Source: Pseudanabaenaceae cyanobacterium SKYG29 (GTDB lineage: Bacteria > Cyanobacteriota > Cyanobacteriia > Pseudanabaenales > Pseudanabaenaceae). From it: DNA of 64,000 bases. Shown here in pieces: positions 9,426-19,000 of the stretch. Position numbers and translations under genes: made by a program. Below the pieces are notes generated by a model. It had not been told where the DNA came from. It made no database searches and saw nothing but the letters and a program-made list of their open reading frames with translations. The stretch covers positions 124,001 to 188,000 of the forward strand of contig JANWWT010000003.1 in the NCBI GenBank assembly GCA_025055675.1. Direction: 5' to 3'. How positions within the stretch are numbered: the first letter of the stretch is position 1; each line of letters opens with the position of its first letter.

Positions 9426-10046
9426 ATGTTCAACAGTCCTGGTGATCACGATTTCGGCTATTCCCCAGACCATACGCTGGAGGATCGTGGTCGCATTGCT
9501 ATTTTTATCGATGGTTCCAATCTATTTTATGCAGCACTGCAGTTGGGCATTGAGATTGACTATACCAAATTACTGCGGCGCTTGACAGGTAATTCTCGGC
9601 TGTTACGGGCATTTTTCTATACGGGGGTCGATCGGACAAATGAAAAACAGCAGGGTTTTCTGCTATGGATGCGGCGCAATGGTTATCGAGTGATCTCTAA
9701 GGAGTTGGTACAGTTGCCCGATGGTTCCAAGAAAGCCAACTTAGATGTAGAAATTGCTGTGGATATGATGGCGTTGATTGGCTCCTATGATACGGCGGTG
9801 CTAGTAAGTGGAGATGGGGATTTAGCCTATGCTGTGGATGCTGCCAGTTACCGTGGTGTACGGGTGGAAGTGGTAAGCCTGCGCTCTATGACCAGTGACC
9901 ATCTCATTAACGTTGCCGATCGTTATATTGACCTGGAATCCATCCGCGATGACATTCAAAAGGTGCCCCGCTCCCACATGCGGCAAATTACCACTGTGAA
10001 CACGATTGATAACCTCGACCACAATCACAGTTCGGATAACAAATAG
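9426..10046 (+). CDS. LabA-like NYN-domain protein
   Basis: This 206-residue protein has a PIN-like NYN (DUF88/LabA) fold. Acidic residues expected at the metal site appear in AIFIDGSNLFYA (near residue 30), in NLDVEIAVDMMALIG and in LVSGDGDLAYAVD. Relatives include LabA of Synechococcus elongatus, which is needed for negative feedback in circadian output, and bacterial RNA-processing nucleases. ATG at 9426 follows a plausible promoter and a weak purine-rich leader. The gene ends two bases from the convergent HD-domain gene. Whether it is clock-related here is unknown. Confidence 0.85.
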   Translation: MFNSPGDHDFGYSPDHTLEDRGRIAIFIDGSNLFYAALQLGIEIDYTKLLRRLTGNSRLLRAFFYTGVDRTNEKQQGFLLWMRRNGYRVISKELVQLPDGSKKANLDVEIAVDMMALIGSYDTAVLVSGDGDLAYAVDAASYRGVRVEVVSLRSMTSDHLINVADRYIDLESIRDDIQKVPRSHMRQITTVNTIDNLDHNHSSDNK

Positions 10047-10048
10047 CT

Positions 10049-11281
10049 TTATTGCCAGGGGTATTTGGGCAAGCGGGGATGAATCAGCCAGCTGCGGTGA
10101 TTGGGTTGGGTAAGGGCATTAATCAGGGGGGAGATTTGGGATATTTCTACTAGCTGGTCTTCTAGTAAGACGGGGATGCCGCCTTGATAGAGGGTGTAAC
10201 CTTTGGTGAGGGTGGTGCGGATGCCGCAGTAGAACTCAGGATTGTAGCCCAGGCTATCAAGGAGTTCCTGGGTCTGGTGGAGCAAAAGTTGTTGCTCTAA
10301 GTCTGGCAAGGCGCTGATGTCTTTTGCCTTAAAAATGTCCCGATCGAGATAGCGGCGGCATAAATCGGCGAGAATGGGGTCAGGGTGATGGCGCCATTGC
10401 TTGATAGCGTATAAAAAGTTGGTATCGTCCGCATCCAGGTAGGTGGGCACATCCATTTGATTGGGGTCTTCTAGGAGCCAGCGGGTCACGACCGGGTCAG
10501 CTGTCAGTTTGCTTGCCCGTAGCAGTTCCTGAGCGCGCTGGAAAATTTTACCCAGGGTAAAGCGAGCCGCCAGGTTTTTGGGGTGATTGTAAACTTGGTT
10601 GTACATGAAATAGCGGACGGTCAAATAGTGCTCGATTGCCACTAAACCTTTGCGGGTGATTACTAGCTCCTGGGTGTGGGGATCATAGGTAATGGCAAGG
10701 AGAATCCGATCGAGGTCAAGATGACCATACTGTGCTCCCGTGAAATAGCCATCCCGCTGCAGGTAGTCCAACCGATCGCAGTCAATTTGACTAGAGACTA
10801 ACTGATAGACAAAGGGGAGGGGATACTGATGCCGCATTACCTGAATTAGTTGGTGAGGAAGGTCGGGGTCATAGCTCTGTAAAATGTCTGTGACTGAGGA
10901 GTTAGTGATGAGGCGACAAGTCCACTGCTCATGGTGGTTATGGAAAATTTCTTCTCCCGCGTGGCTAAAAGGACCATGTCCCAGGTCATGTAACAAAGCA
11001 CTAGCTAGCACTACAGCGCGGTGAGATTGCAACTGGGGATAGCGGTCAGCAATGGTATCAAAAGCACGGCGTGTCAAAGCCATCACCCCCAAAGAATGGG
11101 TAAAACGTGAACCCTCAGCGCCATGAAAAGTCAAAAAAGCCGTATCTAGCTGCCGAATCCGTCGTAACCGCTGAAATTCTGGCGTATCAATCAAACGGAT
11201 TAACATCTCCTCGATCGGGTCAGCTCCCTCTAACGTAATCGCGCCGTGGATAGGGTCATGGTAAGTGCGGGATTTGGGCAC
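10049..11281 (-). CDS. HD-domain phosphohydrolase, dNTPase-like
   Basis: This 410-residue protein belongs to the dGTPase/SAMHD1-like HD superfamily. Metal-binding motifs are visible: RFTHSLGVMAL supplies an upstream histidine, HDLGHGPFSHAGE is the HD motif near residue 95, and DRLDYLQRDG follows. Proteins of this type hydrolyse dNTPs or related phosphates. The usual catalytic layout is intact. It stands alone on the minus strand between two plus-strand genes. Exact substrate is not predictable. Confidence 0.87.
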   Translation of the reverse strand: MPKSRTYHDPIHGAITLEGADPIEEMLIRLIDTPEFQRLRRIRQLDTAFLTFHGAEGSRFTHSLGVMALTRRAFDTIADRYPQLQSHRAVVLASALLHDLGHGPFSHAGEEIFHNHHEQWTCRLITNSSVTDILQSYDPDLPHQLIQVMRHQYPLPFVYQLVSSQIDCDRLDYLQRDGYFTGAQYGHLDLDRILLAITYDPHTQELVITRKGLVAIEHYLTVRYFMYNQVYNHPKNLAARFTLGKIFQRAQELLRASKLTADPVVTRWLLEDPNQMDVPTYLDADDTNFLYAIKQWRHHPDPILADLCRRYLDRDIFKAKDISALPDLEQQLLLHQTQELLDSLGYNPEFYCGIRTTLTKGYTLYQGGIPVLLEDQLVEISQISPLINALTQPNHRSWLIHPRLPKYPWQ

Positions 11282-11361
11282 AGTGATCTAGATCATGGAA
11301 GAGGGAATACGCTTAGGTTACCATATTTATCAACTATATCTACTGGCTGCCAAGCCTTCCT

Positions 11362-12117
11362 ATGTCCCTGCAAATAGTGCAACTGACAGACATCCATCTG
11401 TGCGACGACCCTAACCAAGTCCTACTAGGGGTGAACACCGATAAAAGTTTCGATCGTGTCCTCTCCTGTATCCGCCAAAGCTTACCCCATTTACTGCTAT
11501 TGACAGGAGATTTAGCCCAGGACGGGGGTAAGCCTTCCTATCGCCGCCTTGTCCAGAAAGTGACCCAATTGAACGTGCCTGCTTACTACTTACCTGGGAA
11601 TCATGATGACCTGGAGGCAATGATGGAAACTATCCCCCCGGAGAACCTCGCCATTAATCGATCGGTGGTAGCAGGGGGGTGGCATCTGGTGTTATTGAAT
11701 TCGGCTGTACCCGGTTTAGTGGAAGGGAAACTCGGTAGTAGTACCTTACTATGGCTGGAACGGGCTTTGCAACAATACCCTGACCTACCTACTTTGATTG
11801 CCCTCCACCATCCTGTGTTACCGGTTGGGTCGGTGTGGCTCGATCGGATTGGTCTACAGGACAGTGAAGAGTTTTGGCGAATCTGTGGTAATTATCCCCA
11901 GGTCAAGGTAGTGATTGCAGGACACGCCCACCAAGAGCATGAGGTATGGCGATTTACTGCCAAGGGTATGGTGCGCTCCCTAGTTACTCCTTCTACCTGT
12001 GCTCAATTCCAACCCAACAGTCCCGAATTTGCCACTGACAACCTTCCCCCTGGCTGTCGCCGCCTCACCCTTGAATCCAACGGCAAATTCACAACCATTG
12101 TTGAAAGAGTTAAATGA
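11362..12117 (+). CDS. cpdA: Calcineurin-like metallophosphoesterase, CpdA type
   Basis: This 251-residue enzyme carries the full dimetal phosphoesterase motif set: QLTDIHLC, LLTGDLAQDG, LPGNHDD, ALHHP and AGHAHQE. The closest family is class III 3',5'-cAMP phosphodiesterase (CpdA/Icc), which would limit cAMP in the cytoplasm. The next gene starts inside its stop codon (ATGA overlap at 12114-12117), implying translational coupling. Other phosphodiester substrates remain possible. Confidence 0.82.
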   Translation: MSLQIVQLTDIHLCDDPNQVLLGVNTDKSFDRVLSCIRQSLPHLLLLTGDLAQDGGKPSYRRLVQKVTQLNVPAYYLPGNHDDLEAMMETIPPENLAINRSVVAGGWHLVLLNSAVPGLVEGKLGSSTLLWLERALQQYPDLPTLIALHHPVLPVGSVWLDRIGLQDSEEFWRICGNYPQVKVVIAGHAHQEHEVWRFTAKGMVRSLVTPSTCAQFQPNSPEFATDNLPPGCRRLTLESNGKFTTIVERVK

Positions 12118-12842
12118 AATTTGTCTGGGTGTATTCGGGGCTGACATTCCCTACTGATAAAGCAGCAATTACAAAACGCCTAAACGATCGTTTTTCTCCT
12201 CTTTCTGGTATTGCCCACCAGTATCGCCTGGAGGCAAAATATATGCTGACAGGTGTGCCCCGTCCTCCCATTGCCCTTTATCATCCCCAGTGGACAGATA
12301 GAGAAGCTCTGCGAGCAGTAAGCCACAAACTCGCTCGGGAATATGACTGTCCTGTCTTTTTAATTGGTGCGGCGGGTAAGGGAGTGACGACTCCCGAACG
12401 GTCTCTGTTTCTACAGCAAGCTGCTGCTCTTTTGACAGAATGGGACAGAGATGGTCATTTCACAGTGAAAGCCGACAGAATTGCCCAGACTCTCCAGTTA
12501 TGGCGACGGCTAGCTAATCAATATCGCAGTAGTCATTCCCCCTTACACCTAATGATAGAAGCTACTCTCTGTCATTCTGCTCTCACAGCAAGGGACTGGT
12601 ACGATTTTTATCAGTTGGTCTATCCCTTCTTAACAGAAAGACCCATCTTTTGTCTTACCGCTGTTCCTCCTCCCTTTGGCAAGGATTTCCGTGTGAAGGG
12701 TACTACCTTTGTTTGGCGGAGCTACAAGGAAGAGGAAGAAAAACTGCAACCAGGACATCATCTCAACCTAGCCTTCTATGTCGCACAGAAAAACAAGTCG
12801 AAATGGGAAGGTGTAGTCCTAGATGTCACTCCCACCCTGTAG
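12114..12842 (+). CDS. Unrecognised protein coupled to cpdA
   Basis: I do not recognise a domain in this 242-residue protein. It is soluble, with no signal peptide or membrane segment, and aromatic-rich (for example FVWVYSGLTFP and LTARDWYDFYQLVYPFL). Its start codon overlaps the cpdA stop by four bases, so the two products are probably made together. The STAND ATPase gene begins 33 bp downstream. Base composition and codon use look like those of its neighbours, with no sign of recent transfer. Confidence 0.7.
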   Translation: MKFVWVYSGLTFPTDKAAITKRLNDRFSPLSGIAHQYRLEAKYMLTGVPRPPIALYHPQWTDREALRAVSHKLAREYDCPVFLIGAAGKGVTTPERSLFLQQAAALLTEWDRDGHFTVKADRIAQTLQLWRRLANQYRSSHSPLHLMIEATLCHSALTARDWYDFYQLVYPFLTERPIFCLTAVPPPFGKDFRVKGTTFVWRSYKEEEEKLQPGHHLNLAFYVAQKNKSKWEGVVLDVTPTL

Positions 12843-12875
12843 TGCTAGAATGCCTCTAGCGTCTCCTCAAGTTCC

Positions 12876-14474
12876 ATGCTGGCAACTTCTGACCCCATCG
12901 ACCAAGCTTTTGCAGAAGCCGCCCAGGAATGGGATTTAGAGCGTCTCTATAGTGATTTAGAAAAAATTAGTGCTAAGGAACTGAAACCAATTGAGAAAGC
13001 CTGTCTGCGGGGACTCCTCTGCCGCTACCGCCCTGGGCAAATTGCCCACAAACTAGCCTGGACATCAGGGGCACTGCGGGTGGAACTAAACAAGGGGCTT
13101 TATCGCCACATTGAAGCACTGACAGGACAACCACCCAACACCCTGCGCTGGGAAAAAATCAGTGAATGGTTAGCCCAGTACAGGTATAGCGATCGGCAAG
13201 CCGCACCACCAGCTCACCACATCGATTGGGGAGAAGCCCCCGAAGTACGGCAATTTTTCGGCAGGAGGGACGAATTACAAACCTTACAGCAGTGGATCGT
13301 GCATGACCGGTGTCGTGTCGTGGGGATTTGGGGGATGGGGGGCATTGGCAAAACTGCCCTGGCGGTCAAATTAGTGGAACAGATCAATCACCATTTTACT
13401 TTTGTGTTATGGCGGTCTTTACGGTATGTTTTACCTTTATCCCAAGTGATAGAAGGATGGAGTAAAAAACTGGGGAATGACACAGGAGATTTACTAGGTG
13501 CCCTCAAACAACAACGCTGCCTGTTAGTTATCGATGACTTTGAAGCAGTATTGCAAGATGGAGAACTAGCAGGGGCTTATCGCTTAGGCTGCGAAAGTTA
13601 CGGCACTTTAATAAGAAGATTGGGCGCGGAAAGACATCAGAGTTGTGTGGTCATCCTCAGTCGGGAACATCCCAAAGAACTATTGTTATTACAGGGGGAA
13701 GAATTACCCGTGCGGTCATTGAAACTAAGGGGAATGCAGCCAGAAGGAGCCAAGGAATTACTACGCGCCAAAGGATTTGACCCTAACTTGCCAGGCGTAA
13801 ATGAGCTAATTCAACAATATCGGGGGAATCCCTCCGCTCTTAAACTAGTTGCTCTGACCATCAAAGAATTATTTAATGGCAATGTCACAGAATTTCTGCG
13901 GCAAACCGCTCTGGGTTTAGGGGATGTCCTCCGTAGTTTATTATATGAACAGTTTAACCGCCTATCAGAGTCAGAAAAAGAAATTTTATACTGGCTAGCA
14001 TTGAAGCGCCGCCCGATCGATTTACAGGAATTACGGTCAGCCATGGCAATCACTGCTACAGGTTCGGAGTTAATTGATGCATTAGAATCTTTGCGGTGGC
14101 GGTCGTTAATTGAGAAAACAAATGATGAGCCTGTTAAATTTACCCTAGAGCCAGTAGTGATGAAATATGTCAATCAAAAACTGAGTGAAGAAATTATCCT
14201 AGAGCTGACATCCATAATTGAGCACAAGCAGATAAATACCATGTACTTTCTGCAACGGTTCCCTCTTGTAGAAGACACTGCGCCTGACAATATCCGTGCT
14301 GTACAGATTCGCTTAATCCTAAAACCGATTAAAGATAAAACCTATGCTCTATTAAGTAAAACTAATACTAATCCCCATGACCTACAAACCATCCTTGGGC
14401 AACTAACGCCCAGTGAATGCCTGGAAAATAATTTGGTTTTGTTAGGTCTCTGGCTCGATCGTGAAGCTTCCTAG
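12876..14474 (+). CDS. STAND-class ATPase: N-terminal HTH-like domain plus NB-ARC, no C-terminal repeats
   Basis: This 532-residue protein has an N-terminal helical domain (about residues 15-105) like the HTH found in vWA-MoxR-associated and cyanobacterial NB-ARC proteins. An NB-ARC NTPase core follows: P-loop GMGGIGKT at 153-160, Walker B LLVIDD at 216-221, and an ARC winged-helix portion to about residue 460. Homologues usually continue into WD40 or TPR repeats that sense ligands. Here the chain stops about 80 residues after the winged helix. Such ATPases act as signalling switches or in conflict systems; the partner here is unknown. A J-domain gene follows within 41 bp. Confidence 0.78.
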   Translation: MLATSDPIDQAFAEAAQEWDLERLYSDLEKISAKELKPIEKACLRGLLCRYRPGQIAHKLAWTSGALRVELNKGLYRHIEALTGQPPNTLRWEKISEWLAQYRYSDRQAAPPAHHIDWGEAPEVRQFFGRRDELQTLQQWIVHDRCRVVGIWGMGGIGKTALAVKLVEQINHHFTFVLWRSLRYVLPLSQVIEGWSKKLGNDTGDLLGALKQQRCLLVIDDFEAVLQDGELAGAYRLGCESYGTLIRRLGAERHQSCVVILSREHPKELLLLQGEELPVRSLKLRGMQPEGAKELLRAKGFDPNLPGVNELIQQYRGNPSALKLVALTIKELFNGNVTEFLRQTALGLGDVLRSLLYEQFNRLSESEKEILYWLALKRRPIDLQELRSAMAITATGSELIDALESLRWRSLIEKTNDEPVKFTLEPVVMKYVNQKLSEEIILELTSIIEHKQINTMYFLQRFPLVEDTAPDNIRAVQIRLILKPIKDKTYALLSKTNTNPHDLQTILGQLTPSECLENNLVLLGLWLDREAS

Positions 14475-14514
14475 GGGGTATAATTATACTGTAGTTTATC
14501 GTGTGCTGTCAGAC

Positions 14515-15177
14515 ATGAAAACTCCCAACTACTACACCATACTACAGGTACATCATACTGCTCCCCAAAATGAAATTAAAAGAGCCTATCGACAGCTAGT
14601 CAAACAATATCATCCTGACCTGAACCACGGTTTAGATAATCATGAAAAAATAGCTCAAATTAATGTTGCCTATGAAACTCTGAGTAACCCGAAGAGTCGT
14701 GCTTCCTATGATATTAGTATTGGTGTATCTTCCCAAAATAATACAAATGTATCCCAGCGAGGTCTGAAAACTAGGGGCAAGACGGAAGATGAAAGAGTAC
14801 AGGAGTGGATAACCAAAGTCTATGAGCCAATCTGCCAGTTTTTAGGTAAAACCCTCCCGCAATTGCAGGACCAGATTGATGCCCTAGCGGACGACCCCTT
14901 TGATGATCAACTGATGTCCGTTTTTTTGGATTATTTAGCGACATGCCGCTCTGGCTACAGTCAGGCGCAACGTCTATTCCGGCAATTTCCCAATCCCAGC
15001 TGCAAAGCCGCTGTAGCGGAATATCTCTTTCACTGTTTGAATCAACTGGGAGACGGCATAGAGGAGTTGTACTATTTCACCAACAACTTGGACGATCGGC
15101 ATCTGCACACAGGGATCGAACTCTGGCGCATTGCAGAAGAAATGTATCAATCCGCAAAAGAAGAAATGAGCTTGTAG
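14515..15177 (+). CDS. J-domain protein with a helical C-terminal domain
   Basis: The N-terminal 65 residues form a J domain with HPD at residues 33-35, the motif that stimulates DnaK/Hsp70 ATPase. There is no Gly/Phe region, zinc centre or DnaJ substrate domain, so this is a class C J protein. It has a roughly 120-residue helical C-terminal domain of unknown fold. ATG at 14515 is preferred because it opens the J domain directly (MKTPNYYTILQV). In-frame GTG codons at 14503 and 14461 would extend it, the latter overlapping the ATPase gene. Likely role: recruiting DnaK to a specific client. Confidence 0.83.
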   Translation: MKTPNYYTILQVHHTAPQNEIKRAYRQLVKQYHPDLNHGLDNHEKIAQINVAYETLSNPKSRASYDISIGVSSQNNTNVSQRGLKTRGKTEDERVQEWITKVYEPICQFLGKTLPQLQDQIDALADDPFDDQLMSVFLDYLATCRSGYSQAQRLFRQFPNPSCKAAVAEYLFHCLNQLGDGIEELYYFTNNLDDRHLHTGIELWRIAEEMYQSAKEEMSL

Positions 15178-15189
15178 TTTGTCAAAGAA

Positions 15190-15990
15190 CTAGCCGATCG
15201 TTGTTTCCCATCTAATAGCTTTCTTTAAGGCGGCACACAATTCTGCCATACTTTGCACCCCTCCTTCTGATAGCCGTTTGACCATGGCACTGCCCACAAT
15301 CGCCGCATCAGCATGCCAAGCAATTACCTGTCTCGCATGTTCTGGTTGGGAAATACCAAAACCCACACCAATTGGTTTGTCTGTTACTGTTCGCAAGTCT
15401 GCTAACATCTTTTGCACCCTTTTACCCACCTGGGCGCGCATGCCTGTCACTCCCGTTGTACTGACCAAATAAACAAAGCCCTGGGAATAGTGAGCGATTC
15501 GTGCCATCCGCTCTGTGGGTGTAGTAGGAGCAACTAAGAGAGTAACCTCAATACCAATATCTTGCGCTGGTGCCAGGACAATTTGGGCTTCTTCCAAGGG
15601 CAAATCAGGGACAACTAAACCCCGTGCCCCCCGATCGTATATCTTCTGCAAAAAATGAGAGACCCCTAGCTGCAAGATAGGATTAATGTAGGAAAAAATG
15701 ATCAGGGGCGCATTGATTTTATCTTTTACCTCTTCTAAAACTTCTAAAATTCTGGCAAAATTCGTTCCCCGCTGTAGTGCCCGCGTAGCTGCCGCTTGAA
15801 TTACAGGACCGTCCGCTAAGGGATCAGCATAGGGAATCCCTAATTCAATAAAATCAGCTCCCTGGCGATCGAGTGCCTGTAGTGCCACAATCGTAGTCTC
15901 TAGGTCAGGGTCACCAGCTGTAATAAAGGGAATGAGAGCGGCTTCCCCCTTCTCCCGTAGCAGCTTAAATTTTTCCGATACCGTCATCAT
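15190..15990 (-). CDS. trpA: Tryptophan synthase alpha subunit
   Basis: TrpA cleaves indole-3-glycerol phosphate to indole and glyceraldehyde 3-phosphate, with indole channelled to TrpB. The 266-residue TIM barrel shows the diagnostic [19 protein letters not shown] segment with catalytic Glu and Asp, plus the phosphate-binding GVGFGIS segment near the end. trpB is not adjacent, which is common in cyanobacteria. The start is ATG 15990 (or the next codon, also ATG). Confidence 0.96.
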   Translation of the reverse strand: MMTVSEKFKLLREKGEAALIPFITAGDPDLETTIVALQALDRQGADFIELGIPYADPLADGPVIQAAATRALQRGTNFARILEVLEEVKDKINAPLIIFSYINPILQLGVSHFLQKIYDRGARGLVVPDLPLEEAQIVLAPAQDIGIEVTLLVAPTTPTERMARIAHYSQGFVYLVSTTGVTGMRAQVGKRVQKMLADLRTVTDKPIGVGFGISQPEHARQVIAWHADAAIVGSAMVKRLSEGGVQSMAELCAALKKAIRWETTIG

Positions 15991-16094
15991 TTATAACAGT
16001 GAGTTAAAACTTTGAGTTATGATATAACTTTTACTTCCAGTTAACAAGATAATGTCTAGGCTAAAATAACAGATGCACCACCTAACTACTTGCA

Positions 16095-19000
16095 ATGGAC
16101 ATTAAGGAATTGCTTGATATTGAACTGTGGGAAAAAATACCACTTGGTGTTTTTGTTATCAACGTTCTGGGCACAGTTTTGTGGGTTAATGAGTGGGGTT
16201 GTCAATTATTGGGAGTGTCCGCCGAGAAGATAGTTGGTCATCCTGCCTTTCATAACAGCGTGGTGGGGATAGATGGCATACCATTATTGCCCGAACAATT
16301 GCCTTTCTATCAAGCTATCAATACTGCTCAACCTGTACGCCAAGCTATTTTGGGGATCAATCAACCCCATAAAAAGTGGTTTTTGATGGATGCTATTCCC
16401 AAGTGTAATGACAACGGGGAAGTAGTAGTTGTTGTAATTACTTGCCAGGACATTACTGCCCAAAGGGAAGCGGAACAGCAAAAGCAAAATCTCTCTAAAC
16501 GCATTCAAGCTATTCTCAATAGTTCTCTCAATGGTGTAGCTATTTTGCATAACGATCGGGTGATTGAAGCCAACCTTAAGTTGGCCCAGATGCTCGGTTA
16601 CACTATGACGGAGTTACTACAACTAACACCGAAAGACTGGGAGCCAGCAATTAGAGACCGTATCCGATCCAGTAATATTGGTGCCAATGTCTACGAGGCA
16701 GTCCATCATCGCAAGGATGGTTCTACCTATGATGCGGAAGTGATAGTAACTGCCCTAGAAATAGAAGGTCAGGAATACTATATCTATATTGCCAAAGACA
16801 TTAGCTATCAAAAAGCTGTGGAAATAGCTCTGAAAAAAAGCAGAGAACAATTTACTAACATCTTTCAGTCCATTTCTGATGCTGTTGTTTATCTCGATCG
16901 GGATTACATCATTCAGTTTGCTAACAATCTCTTTTTAGCCAAGTTTGACAAGTCAGCAGAAGAAGTAATCCATGCTTATTTCCCTGACATAATTGGTGCA
17001 GAACAGTTTAACAAAGTAAAGCCCAAGTTAGAGCGCTGCTTACAGGGAGAATTTGTCACATTTGCTGATTGGTTTAATTATCCCCGTGTAGGTCGTCGTT
17101 ACATCAGTGTTACCTATTCCCCCTATCGCAATCACAGGAAAGAGGTTTTGGGTGTAGTCATAACCTGCCGTGATATTACCACTGAAAAACTTGCCCAGGA
17201 GGAATTGGAACAGCAGAGAAAGCAGGATAATTTAATTGCTACGATCGCTAATATATTACTGCGTAATCGGGATTACCAGGAATTTTTAACTGAGGTTTTA
17301 CCACTGCTGCATGGCTATTGGCAGTGCGATCGGGTGTTGGCATATGAATTTCAAAGTCATGGCATTGCCACACTAGTTAGTGCCACAGTAGGGGAGGGCA
17401 TAGAAGCAGTAGCGCAACATATTTGTCTGCAGTGTATAGAGGAGCATGTTTGGCAGCCGAATGCAGTAATGACAAGCAGCGATATTACTAATTCTGGCTA
17501 CAGTAGTAGCTACAGACAATTTTTACTAGACCAAGGGATTAGAGCGCAGATGGTAGTGGGGATATGGTGCGGTCAACAACTATGGGGGGGCATTTTTATC
17601 CAGCAGCAACAACCACGGCAGTGGACAGAGGGAGACAGGCAATGCTTAGCTACTGTCAGTACACAATTAGGGATAGCTATTTATCAAGCCAACCTATACC
17701 ATAATTTACAGAAGCAACTCGCCCAGTCTCAGCTCCTTTATCGGATTGCTAGCTGTATTAAAGACTTCGTAGAGATAGAGAGAGTTTTTGACTATGTCAC
17801 TACAGAAATTGGCAGGTTTTATCAGGGGAATATCGTCACTATTCAAAAGTATGATAGCCAAACCTCTACCTGGTCTAAACAGTCCCTTTATCCTCCTAGC
17901 TGTACAAACTACATTAATCCCACTACTGCAGTCGAGGCTTCATTGCTAGAAGGAGAAATCACCACACTTACTGAGGCTGATCAACAGGGATTGCTGGTAC
18001 CAATTAAGATAGATGATAAATTATGGGGGTGTTTGACCCTGCAAACTAGTGCATCTGTAATCCTAACAGAAGAAGTGCAACAGTTTATGCAAACGATCGT
18101 TGATCAACTGACGGTAGGGATTAAAAACTATCAGGCAACCATGAGTCGTATATCCATGCAGCAGGAATTAATACGCTTAAATGATGAGCTAGAGGAAATA
18201 GTGTTCAATCGTACTAATGCCCTCCTAGAATCCCAACTGCTGCTGAGAACACAGTATGAACAAGATAAATTAATTAATAAAATTATCGATCGGATTCGCA
18301 ACACCATTGAGCTAACAACAATGTTACAAACGACGGTGCAGGAGGTGCGAGACTTAGTGCAAACAAATAGGGTATTGATTTATCAACTTATGCCTGATGG
18401 TACGGGACAAGTTCTGGCAGAAGCAGTAGATAAACATACCCCCAGTTTGTTGGGTATGCGGTTTAATCCAGAAGTATTTCCCCCTGACTGTTACAGCGCC
18501 TTTGTCCAAGGGAGAATTTCTATTATTAATAATCCGACTGAGGTGCGGACTCCCTGTCTAGGAGAATTTATGAACTCCTTGGGGGTAAAAGCGGTAGTGG
18601 TGATTGGTCTAATTTTGGCTGAACAACTGTGGGGTTTATTAATTTTACATCAGTGCGACCAGGAGCGGGTTTGGCAGCCCACGGAAATCAAACTGTTAGA
18701 GCGCATTAGTCGCTCTCTAGCCCTGGGGATTAAACAGGCTGATCTCTATCAGCGTCTGGAAAGACAAGTTAATCAGTTAATTGAATTAAATCAAGTCCTA
18801 GAACTGAGACTAAAACAGGAGCAGCTCATCAATTTAATTTCAGAGCAGGTGCGCTGGTCGGGTAGCATTCACGAAATTTTAATCCTAGCAGCAACGGAAA
18901 TTAGGCACTTCTTAGAAGCAGATCGGGTCTCCATTGTACAGGTCAGAGATGGTAAAGTTATTCGCTCTTTTCAGTCCCCCAGCGATAGTCCCATTACTGC

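Noticed and set aside
13811-14173. Minus-strand 120-codon frame in the STAND ATPase gene
   Set aside because: Antisense to the ARC winged-helix region; no independent support.
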